Source of the DNA: Stenotrophomonas maltophilia
GTDB taxonomy: Bacteria; Pseudomonadota; Gammaproteobacteria; Xanthomonadales; Xanthomonadaceae
Direction of reading: 5' to 3'
Assembly (NCBI RefSeq): GCF_006970445.1
Contig: NZ_CP033877.1
Span: 3,294,750 to 3,358,749, forward strand
DNA: 64,000 bases
A model generated the notes under the pieces. The model saw only the letters and a program-made list of their open reading frames with translations. It did not search any database and was not told the origin of the DNA. Made by a program: the position numbers and the translations under genes. Shown here one piece after another: positions 18,576 through 25,607 of this stretch (the first letter of the stretch is position 1; each line of letters starts with the position of its first letter).

Positions 18576-19882
18576 CGCGATGTGGGGCGCGAAGCGCCGA
18601 AGTCCAGGGTGACGCGTGTGCCGCGCGGTTCACAAGGCTGCAGCTGGAGGGTCCAGCCCAGGTGTTCGCACAGCCGCGCGATCAGGTCCAGGCCGATGCC
18701 GCCGCCACGATCGGCGCGCTCCCCCCGCGCCATGCGGGCGTGGATCGCTGCGATCTCCTCCGGGCTCATGCCATGTCCCGGGTCCTGCAGGGTCAGCACC
18801 GCAGACGAACTCAGCTGCAGCTCGATATGGCCGCGACCGCTGTTCTCGATGGCATTGCGCAGCAGGTTGCCGATCGCTGCCTGCACCACCGCCAGCGGCG
18901 CGACGATGTCCACCGGTGCGGCCTGGATGCCGATGCTCAGGTCCTTGTCGCCCAGCAAATGGCGATGGTCGTCAACGATCTCCGGCAGCAGCTGGTCCAA
19001 TGCGATGCGCTCGGCACGCGCGGCCAGGCGCGCCGGATCGCGCGCCAGCACCAGCAGCAGCTCGATCAGCTGCTCCACGCTCTGTGCCGTGCGCAGGACC
19101 CGCTGCACCTGCTGGCGGGCACGCTCGGGCAGGCCCGGTTGCTCCAGCGCCAGCTCGGCTGCACCGGTCATCACCGCGATCGGCGTGCGCAGCTCGTGGC
19201 TGGCGGTACTGATGAAGACCCGCTCGCGCTCGACGAACTGCTCGTTGCGGTCCAGGTAGTCGTTCAACGCATCGGCGATGGTGTGCAGCTCGGAACTGCC
19301 GCGTGGATCGACCTCGATGCGCTGGCCCTGGACGCCCGGCCGCAACGCGCCGATGTGCTGGGCCAGCAGGCTCAACGGGCGCACCATGCGCTCCATGCCG
19401 AAGGACGCCATCAGCACGGTGACGAAGATCATGATCACCCCGGCCAGCATCACCCAACGCGTGGCGAACTGCTCCAGGTCATGGAAGTCGGAGATGTCCA
19501 GCGCCAGCGCGACGCGCCCCATGGAACGGGTCTCGCGCACCATCACCGCCGTCTCCCGCCCCTTGATCATCACTCCGTCGTGCAATCCCGGATGCAGCGT
19601 ACGCAGGCTCTCAGGCAGGTTGACTGCATCGAAGCGGTACAGACTGAGCGTGTCCGAATCCTGCCAGCGATAGTGCGGTTCATGCTCGACGTGCTCGACG
19701 ATGCTGTCCAGCTCGGAATTGAGCAGCGCACGCCAGGCCGCGTGTTCGGCGTGCTCGTGCACATAGTTGCCAACGCTGAACACGGCGATCGACAGCAGGG
19801 CCAGGTAGCCCAGCAGCCACCACACCACGCGCCGGTACAACGGCCCCGGCTTACGCGCCTTCATCATCATCCTTGCCAGCAT
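18572..19882 (-). CDS. ColS-like sensor histidine kinase
   Basis: A 436-residue inner-membrane sensor. Two membrane helices (about 18-39 and 143-163) flank a short periplasmic domain rich in His and Glu, with two ExxE patterns (EHAE 43-46, EHVE 63-66). ColS kinases of pseudomonads use an ExxE site to sense Zn/Fe. HAMP follows, then the H-box STASHELRTPIAV, an N-box (NLLRNAIENS) and G-boxes (DPGHGMS, GGGIGLDL). It overlaps the response regulator by 32 bp; the start may instead be one of the ATG triplet at 19870-19862, behind AAGG. Assignment as ColS is inferred from motif and neighbours. Confidence 0.85.
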   Translation of the reverse strand: MLARMMMKARKPGPLYRRVVWWLLGYLALLSIAVFSVGNYVHEHAEHAAWRALLNSELDSIVEHVEHEPHYRWQDSDTLSLYRFDAVNLPESLRTLHPGLHDGVMIKGRETAVMVRETRSMGRVALALDISDFHDLEQFATRWVMLAGVIMIFVTVLMASFGMERMVRPLSLLAQHIGALRPGVQGQRIEVDPRGSSELHTIADALNDYLDRNEQFVERERVFISTASHELRTPIAVMTGAAELALEQPGLPERARQQVQRVLRTAQSVEQLIELLLVLARDPARLAARAERIALDQLLPEIVDDHRHLLGDKDLSIGIQAAPVDIVAPLAVVQAAIGNLLRNAIENSGRGHIELQLSSSAVLTLQDPGHGMSPEEIAAIHARMARGERADRGGGIGLDLIARLCEHLGWTLQLQPCEPRGTRVTLDFGASRPTSR

Positions 19883-20564
19883 CCGTGGCCGTGGTCACCG
19901 CCAGGCGATAGCCTACCCGTGGCAGGGTATGGATCAGTTTCTCGGCGAAGGGGCCGTCAACGCTGCGGCGCAGTTCGTAGACATGCGAGCGCAGCAGGTC
20001 GCCGTCCGGCGGCTCGTCGCCCCACAGCGCGAACTCCAGCTGCTGGCGGGTCACCGCCCCCGGGCTGGCACGCATCAGCACTTCCAGCAGCTTGCGGCAG
20101 GCCGGGTACAGATGCAGCACCTGGCTGCCGCGCTGGGCCTCCAGGGTTGCAAGGTCCAGCACCAGGTCGCCCACCTGCAGGCGCTTGCGCGGATTGCGGC
20201 CCTGCGCGCGCAGCAGCAGCGCCTCCAGCCGCACTTCCAGCTCGGGCAGGGCGAACGGCTTGGTCAGGTAGTCGTCGGCGCCGGCGCGGAAGCCGGCGAT
20301 CTTGTCCGGCAGCTCATCTCGCGCGGTCAGCATGATCACCGGCACCTCCGACGCGTGCTCGGCGCGCAGGCGACGCAGCACCTCCGGGCCCTCCATGCGC
20401 GGCAGCATCCAGTCCAGGATCACTGCATCGTAGGGGTGGCTGCCGGCCAGGTGCAGGCCGGTGATGCCATCCGGGGCCACGTCGAGCACGTGCCCGCGCG
20501 ACTCGAAATAGTCGAACAGGTTGGCCACCAGCTGGCGGTTGTCCTCGATCACCAACAGACGCAT
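19851..20564 (-). CDS. OmpR-family response regulator (ColR-like)
   Basis: A 237-residue two-domain regulator. The receiver domain begins MRLLVIEDNRQLVANLFDYF with phospho-acceptor Asp in VILDWMLP and Lys in LTKPFALPELE. The OmpR/PhoB winged helix is C-terminal (YPACRKLLEVLMRASPGAV, RSHVYELRRSVD, LPRVGYRL). The start is MRLLVIED at 20564; an in-frame extension to 20609 has no ribosome site either. Neighbouring eptA and PAP2 genes, divergently transcribed, are typical ColR targets, hence the call. Confidence 0.9.
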   Translation of the reverse strand: MRLLVIEDNRQLVANLFDYFESRGHVLDVAPDGITGLHLAGSHPYDAVILDWMLPRMEGPEVLRRLRAEHASEVPVIMLTARDELPDKIAGFRAGADDYLTKPFALPELEVRLEALLLRAQGRNPRKRLQVGDLVLDLATLEAQRGSQVLHLYPACRKLLEVLMRASPGAVTRQQLEFALWGDEPPDGDLLRSHVYELRRSVDGPFAEKLIHTLPRVGYRLAVTTATDAGKDDDEGA

Positions 20565-20695
20565 GCACGAAACATCCACGGAAGTTCGTACCATGGTAGC
20601 GCCGCACATGTCGGAATGCGGTCGCCCCGGCGCCGCTCTGACGCTTTTCCTACCCCTGCCACGTCAGAGTGGCCGTTTTGCTCCCGGAGCCTGCC

Positions 20696-22399
20696 GTGCC
20701 CGTAGCCCTGCCCCGCCGTTGGCGCCTGCCCCTGTTGTGGCTGCTGATCATTGCTGCGCTGGCAGCGGGGATCGGCCTTCGGCAGCCACAGCCGCCGGAC
20801 GAGCCGCGCTTCGTGCTGGCGGCGCGGACCATGGTCGAAAGCGGGGAATGGCTGCTGCCGCACCGCGGCGTGGAGTTGTACGCGGAGAAGCCGCCGGTCT
20901 TCATGTGGCTGCAGGCGGCGGCCTATGAGATCGTCGGCAGCTGGCAGTGGTCGTTCCTGCTGCCGTCGCTGCTGGGCGCCCTGCTCAGCCTGTGGCTGGT
21001 CTCGGACCTGGCACGCCGGCTGTGGTCCCCCCGGCATTCCCTGTACGCGCTGGCGGCGCTGTTCTGCACCCTGCAGTTTGGCCTGATGGCCAAGCGCGCG
21101 CAGATCGACATGGTGCTGGTCGGCATGACCACGGTGGCCCTGTGGGGACTGATGCGCCACCTGTGCGAGCGCCGCAACCTGCCCGCATTGTGGCTGGCGG
21201 GTTTCGCCGCGGGCCTCGGCACGGTGACCAAGGGCGTGGGTTTCCTGCCACTGCTGATGGTGCTGCCCTGGTTCGGCTGGTGGCTGTACCAGCGCCGTCG
21301 CGGGCACCGCGTGGAGGGCCCGCATCCGGCAACGCTGCTGTGGCTGATCCCGGCCTTCCTGCTGGGCGTGGCGGTGTGGCTTGCCCCGCTGGGCTGGGCA
21401 CTGCTGCATGAGCCCAGTGCGGCACTGCAGTCCTATGCCCACGAACTGCTGTTCAAGCAGACCGGCACGCGCTACGCCAATGCCTGGCACCACCGCCAAC
21501 CGGTCTGGTACTACCTGCAGGTGATCCTGACCCTGTGGCTGCCGGGCAGCCTGCTGCTGCCGATGCTGTTCAAGCCGTGGTGGCGCCGCATCCGCCGTGG
21601 CGACCGCCGGCAGTGGCTGCTGCTGGGCTGGGCGCTGCTGGTGCTGGTGTTCTTCAGTGCCAGCCCCGGCAAGCGCGAGGTCTATGTGCTGCCGATGCTG
21701 CCGGCGATGGCACTGGCGGTGGCCCCGTTGTTGCCGGGCCTGCTGCGCCGCCTGTGCGTGCGCCGCTACCTGTTCGGCTACAGCGTGGTGCTGATGCTGG
21801 CCACCGGCGTACTCGGCGTGATGCTGATGACCGAGCACCCGTGGGCGTTGGCGCAACTGGATCGGCGGGCGATGCCCGATACGCTGCTGCCGGTGCTGGG
21901 GGATGGCCTGCTGACCTTTGCCATTGCCCTGGCCACGTTGATCGTGTGGCTGCGGGTGCGCCGCGCTGCAACGCTGGTGCTGCTGACCCACGGCATGCTG
22001 TGGATGCTCTACGGCCTGGTGCTGATCCCCGCGCTGGATCCGTTCGCGTCGGCATCGGCGGTGATGCGCCGGGTGGGCGCGCGGATCGGACCGGACGCTG
22101 AACTTGCGCTGGTCGCCTGGCGCGAACAGAACCTGCTGCAGGCCGACCGGCCGGTGCGCGAGTTCGGCTTCAAGCGCCCCTGGGCCGAGCAGTGGCATGA
22201 CGCCGGCCCGTGGTTGGCCGAGGCACCAGCGAAGCGCTGGCTGCTGGTGCTGGACGATGCGATGAGCCCGTGCGTGGACCCGACCAAGGTGATCGACATC
22301 GGCATTGCCAACAGGAATCGTTGGCAACTGCTTCCCGGTACGGCCTGGGACCCGCAATGCCATGCCGAACGGGCCGGCTCGACCGCGGAAGAAGACTGA
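20696..22399 (+). CDS. PMT/ArnT-like membrane glycosyltransferase
   Basis: A 567-residue polytopic enzyme of the dolichyl-phosphate-mannose/lipid A aminoarabinose transferase superfamily. After the first helix the periplasmic loop carries the acidic motif QPPDEPRF, which in this superfamily coordinates metal and the lipid-phosphate sugar donor. Helices fill residues about 80-400, and a soluble tail follows. GTG 20696 is chosen because CGGAG lies six bases upstream; an in-frame GTG at 20669 is the alternative. The sugar and acceptor are unknown, but the setting beside PAP2 and EptA suggests lipid A or another envelope glycolipid. Confidence 0.82.
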   Translation: MPVALPRRWRLPLLWLLIIAALAAGIGLRQPQPPDEPRFVLAARTMVESGEWLLPHRGVELYAEKPPVFMWLQAAAYEIVGSWQWSFLLPSLLGALLSLWLVSDLARRLWSPRHSLYALAALFCTLQFGLMAKRAQIDMVLVGMTTVALWGLMRHLCERRNLPALWLAGFAAGLGTVTKGVGFLPLLMVLPWFGWWLYQRRRGHRVEGPHPATLLWLIPAFLLGVAVWLAPLGWALLHEPSAALQSYAHELLFKQTGTRYANAWHHRQPVWYYLQVILTLWLPGSLLLPMLFKPWWRRIRRGDRRQWLLLGWALLVLVFFSASPGKREVYVLPMLPAMALAVAPLLPGLLRRLCVRRYLFGYSVVLMLATGVLGVMLMTEHPWALAQLDRRAMPDTLLPVLGDGLLTFAIALATLIVWLRVRRAATLVLLTHGMLWMLYGLVLIPALDPFASASAVMRRVGARIGPDAELALVAWREQNLLQADRPVREFGFKRPWAEQWHDAGPWLAEAPAKRWLLVLDDAMSPCVDPTKVIDIGIANRNRWQLLPGTAWDPQCHAERAGSTAEED

Positions 22400-22408
22400 A
22401 CGTTGGCA

Positions 22409-22436
22409 CGCGCCGGGGAATCATTAACCCGGCGCG
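22409..22436 (+). terminator. Hairpin after the glycosyltransferase gene
   Basis: CGCGCCGGG/CCCGGCGCG perfect 9-bp stem with a 10-base AT-rich loop, 9 bp after the stop, no T-run. It could attenuate transcription into the PAP2-eptA pair. Confidence 0.5.
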
Positions 22437-22476
22437 AACGAGCGTCCGACCCTTCTCCGACATCCAGGTGACGAGC

Positions 22477-22530
22477 ATGACTGCGGATTCCCGAACCGCC
22501 CCTTCCCAGCATGCCCGTTCGTCCCCTTGA
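22477..22530 (+). CDS. Possible 17-residue leader peptide overlapping the PAP2 start
   Basis: ATG at 22477, behind AGGTGACG, opens a frame of 17 codons (MTADSRTAPSQHARSSP) that ends with TGA at 22528-22530, inside the start of the PAP2 gene in another frame. The PAP2 ATG at 22511 has no good ribosome site of its own, so re-initiation from this leader is conceivable. It could equally be chance. Confidence 0.3.
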   Translation: MTADSRTAPSQHARSSP

Positions 22531-23278
22531 TTCGGTAGCGCCGCTTGCGACATCGCCACTGGCGTCAAAATTTGCCGTAACTCACCTTTGGCTACCTGTC
22601 GCAATCGGTCTGCCCGTGTTCACGCTGCTGATGGGTTTCGGCGGCGACCAGTGGGTGGCCGATCACCTGTTCCGACTTGAGGGCGGCCATTGGGCGTTGC
22701 AGGACGCCTGGATCACCCGCTCGGTGGTGCACAAGGCCGGCAAATGGCTGAGCACGGCAGCAGCGCTGGTGGCGATCCTGCTGTGCTTCCACCACTGGCG
22801 CAAGGGACGCGATCGCACCCTGCGATGGGCGCTGCTTTATGTCGTAATTGCCATGGCGCTGGGCACCGGCGTGATCTCCCTGCTGAAGGCACTGGTGCCG
22901 ATGGAATGCCCGTGGGATCTGCTGCGCTACGGCGGCCACGAGCCCTTCATCGGGTTGCTCACGCTGCGCCCTGATGGCATGGCGCCGCGTGCCTGCTTCC
23001 CGGCCGGCCACGCCAGCGCGGGCTATGCCTGGCTATGCCTTTACTATTTCGCCTTGCTGTGGCGCCCTTCATGGCGCTGGGCCGGGTTGTGGATCGGTCT
23101 TGCCACCGGCCTGGTGTTCGGTATCAGCCAGCAGCTTCGGGGCGCGCATTTCCTTTCGCATGACATTGCCACTGCATTGATATGTTGGCTGCTTTCGCTC
23201 GGCCTGTATCTGATCGTCAAACGCGTCCTGACACGCCGTCAGCCGGACCGTCCCAACCGCCAGGAGGCAAACGCATGA
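22511..23278 (+). CDS. PAP2 family phosphatase (envelope lipid type)
   Basis: A 255-residue membrane phosphatase with five to six helices. The PAP2 catalytic motifs are KALVPMECPWD (first motif, atypical), CFPAGHASAGYAW (second) and RGAHFLSHD (third, with the nucleophile-relay His and Asp). Such enzymes dephosphorylate undecaprenyl pyrophosphate, phosphatidylglycerophosphate or lipid A. The last 4 bp overlap the eptA start (ATGA), so the two are almost certainly co-translated. This arrangement is seen near ColRS in other gammaproteobacteria. Confidence 0.9.
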   Translation: MPVRPLDSVAPLATSPLASKFAVTHLWLPVAIGLPVFTLLMGFGGDQWVADHLFRLEGGHWALQDAWITRSVVHKAGKWLSTAAALVAILLCFHHWRKGRDRTLRWALLYVVIAMALGTGVISLLKALVPMECPWDLLRYGGHEPFIGLLTLRPDGMAPRACFPAGHASAGYAWLCLYYFALLWRPSWRWAGLWIGLATGLVFGISQQLRGAHFLSHDIATALICWLLSLGLYLIVKRVLTRRQPDRPNRQEANA

Positions 23279-24924
23279 GTGCATCGGTCCAACGCCCCGC
23301 CCGCCTCCCCGCGTTGGCGAGTCTTCGCCGCTGGCGGCCGCAGCTGTCCACCGAAGCACTGATCGCACTGACCAGCCTGTTCTTCGCGGTGGCCGGCAAC
23401 GGCCTGTTCTGGCACAGCGCGATGGCCAGCCATCCGGGCAGCCTGCGCTATGCGCTTTCGCTGCTGCTGTTGCTGCTGGGTGCGCACGGCGTGCTGCTGG
23501 GCATCCTGGTCTGGCGCTGGAACGCCAAGGTGGTGATCAGCCTGTTGCTGCTGGTGACCGCATTCGCCGCGCACTACATGAGCCGCTACCACATCTACCT
23601 GGATGCGGACATGCTGCGCAACGTGCTGGCGACCGACCCCAAGGAAAGCCGCGAGCTGATGACCGTGTCGCTGCTGTGGCCGGTGCTGTTGCTGGCAGTG
23701 CTGCCGATGGTGGTGCTGTGGCGCGTGCAGCTGCGTCGTCGCAGTTGGGGCCGCAGCCTGCTGTGGCGATTGGGCTTCCTGGTGGTGGCGGCGGTGACCG
23801 CCGTCGGCGGCGCGTTGATCTCGTTCCAGGATGTCTCGGCACTGATGCGCAACCAGCGCGAAGTGCGCTACCTGGCTACGCCTGCCAATGTGCTGCTGGG
23901 CATGCCGCGTGCATTGCGTGGCGACAACCCGGTGCAGCGCGCACCGAAGTTGCCGATCGGCACCGATGCCAAGGCCACCCCGCGAGCACCGGCCAGCAAG
24001 CCGCGGCTGCTGGTGATCGTCATGGGCGAGACCGTGCGCGCGCAGAACTGGGGCCTCAACGGTGGCCGCAACACCACCCCGGAACTGGCGCAGGCCAGCG
24101 TGATCAATTTCCCGGACATGCATTCGTGCGGCACCAGCACCGAGGTTTCACTGCCGTGCCTGTTCTCGCCGTGGGGTCGCCACGACTACGACGAAAAGAA
24201 GATCCGTGCCCACCAGTCGCTGCTGCACGTCCTGAACCGCGCCGGTATCGCGCCGTTGTGGCGTGACAACCAGTCCGGCTGCAAGGGCGTGTGCGAGGGC
24301 CTGGACTTCCAGTCGCTGTCCGACGCCACCACCCCGGGCCTGTGCGCCGATGGCCGCTGCATGGACGAGATCCTGCTGCAGGACCTGGCCACCCAGGTAC
24401 GGGCCAAGCCCGGCGACCGGGTGGTGGTGCTGCACCAGCTGGGCAACCACGGGCCGGCCTACTTCGAGCGCTATCCGCCCGCATTCCGCCGCTTCACTCC
24501 GACCTGCGACACCCGTGACATCGGCCGTTGCTCGCGCGAAGAGATCACCAACAGCTACGACAATGCCGTGCTGTACACCGATCACTTCCTGACCAAGACC
24601 ATCGGCACGCTGCAGGGCATGCAGGACTACGACACGGCGATGATCTACCTGTCCGACCACGGCGAGTCGCTGGGCGAGAAGGGCCTGTTCCTGCACGGCG
24701 TGCCCTACGCCATCGCCCCGGCCGAGCAGACCCGGGTACCGATGACGATGTGGTTCTCGCAGGGCTTCGCCAGCAGCCGCGGGTTGGACCTGCAGTGCGT
24801 GCGCAAGCGGTCGGCGGCGTATACCGACCATGACAACCTGTTCCCGTCGGTGCTGGGCCTGATGCAGGTGAAGACCTCGCTGTACGAGCGCGACCGGGAC
24901 GTGTTCGCCAGCTGCGAAGGTTGA
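23275..24924 (+). CDS. eptA: Lipid A phosphoethanolamine transferase EptA
   Basis: Inner-membrane enzyme that adds phosphoethanolamine to lipid A phosphates and lowers binding of cationic peptides such as polymyxin. The 549 residues comprise five N-terminal helices and a periplasmic sulfatase-like domain. Metal and catalytic residues are seen in VMGETVRAQNW, SCGTSTEVSLPC (nucleophile Thr287 or Thr289) and YLSDHGESLGEKG. Paired cysteines are those of the family. AGGAGG precedes ATG 23275. It is coupled to the PAP2 gene and lies near a ColRS-like system that may regulate it. Confidence 0.94.
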   Translation: MSASVQRPARLPALASLRRWRPQLSTEALIALTSLFFAVAGNGLFWHSAMASHPGSLRYALSLLLLLLGAHGVLLGILVWRWNAKVVISLLLLVTAFAAHYMSRYHIYLDADMLRNVLATDPKESRELMTVSLLWPVLLLAVLPMVVLWRVQLRRRSWGRSLLWRLGFLVVAAVTAVGGALISFQDVSALMRNQREVRYLATPANVLLGMPRALRGDNPVQRAPKLPIGTDAKATPRAPASKPRLLVIVMGETVRAQNWGLNGGRNTTPELAQASVINFPDMHSCGTSTEVSLPCLFSPWGRHDYDEKKIRAHQSLLHVLNRAGIAPLWRDNQSGCKGVCEGLDFQSLSDATTPGLCADGRCMDEILLQDLATQVRAKPGDRVVVLHQLGNHGPAYFERYPPAFRRFTPTCDTRDIGRCSREEITNSYDNAVLYTDHFLTKTIGTLQGMQDYDTAMIYLSDHGESLGEKGLFLHGVPYAIAPAEQTRVPMTMWFSQGFASSRGLDLQCVRKRSAAYTDHDNLFPSVLGLMQVKTSLYERDRDVFASCEG

Positions 24925-25018
24925 GGGTTGTTCGGCAGGGCTTGCAGCCCTGCACCTGCAGAGGCAACTGCAACCGCAACGGCCGAAGCAACAGCAACAG
25001 CATGCATTCCGTGGGATG

Positions 25019-25198
25019 GCGGGGTGGGTCCGGTGGCGGGAGACGCCGTAAACCCCGCTCCGCGGTCCGGCCCAGCCGCTGGCGGCTGTGCGTTCGGGCG
25101 CTTGCGAAGCAGTGCTTCGCAAGCAAAGCGCCCTCACCCATGGGGGCTTGGCCGCGGCATCCATGGCGCTCACGCCCCCGCAACCGGACCCACCCCGC
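25019..25198 (+). repeat. Large hairpin element, copy 4 (long loop)
   Basis: The outer stem pairs 25019-25040 with 25175-25198 (about 22 bp, one mismatch). The loop starts ACGCCGTAAACCCCG and ends GGGGCTTGGCCGCGGCATCC as in copies 1 and 3. In between is an extra block of about 90 bases holding a hairpin CTTGCGAAGCA/CTTCGCAAG. CTTCGACAGTTTTCCG follows. The 683-bp gap 24925-25607 holds copies 4 and 5, a hairpin and a GTAG repeat, and no supported gene. Confidence 0.8.
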
Positions 25199-25234
25199 CT
25201 TCGACAGTTTTCCGCGATCGGTTGGAACGACCTT

Positions 25235-25280
25235 GGGGTCGGATCCGTTTTCCGGAGGAAAACGGATCCGACCCCATTTT
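25235..25280 (+). terminator. Perfect 19-bp hairpin with T-tail (GATCCGTTT family)
   Basis: 25235-25253 pairs without mismatch with 25257-25275 across a 3-base loop, followed by ATTTT. It is strong enough to stop transcription from eptA, though 310 bp downstream. The core GATCCGTTTTCC resembles 16551-16592. Confidence 0.7.
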
Positions 25281-25301
25281 GATTGTCGATACCTGACAGG
25301 T

Positions 25302-25325
25302 GTGTCGACCAAGGTCGACACCTAC
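25302..25325 (-). repeat. GTAG-type palindrome
   Basis: GTGTCGACC-AA-GGTCGACAC then CTAC; the inverted form of the 10107-10130 copy. Confidence 0.75.
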
Positions 25326-25350
25326 CGACAGCACACGGAATCTGTCAGAG

Positions 25351-25450
25351 GTGGGGCGGTGTCGGAGTGCGGGGTGTCAGCCGCATGGATGCGGCTGCCA
25401 AGCCTACAGGGACGTACTTGCGGCGTCCCCGCACTCCGACACCGCCCCAC
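25351..25450 (-). repeat. Large hairpin element, copy 5 (inverted)
   Basis: Perfect 24-bp outer stem (25351-25374 with 25427-25450). Read on the minus strand the loop holds ACGCCGCAAGTACGTCC and a perfect inner stem CAGCCGCAT/ATGCGGCTG (25378-25397). CTCTGACAGATTCCGTG follows on the minus strand. Confidence 0.83.
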
Positions 25451-25607
25451 CAAACCACGGATAGTCCGCTGTTGCTGTTGCTTCGGCCTTTGCCGTTGCC
25501 TGAAGGCCTCTGCGGGTGCCGGGCGCCGCCCGGCCGACTTCCGCCACTTGCGGTGGCGGCGACTGCCCACTAGCCTTCGGCCGTCGTTCACCACCCAAGG
25601 ATCGCCC

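Noticed and set aside
24148..25173. Open frames reading through the repeat region after eptA, including long in-frame upstream extensions of the M2 peptidase
   Set aside because: They translate hairpin elements and lack ribosome sites; the peptidase has a good start with signal peptide at 25608.
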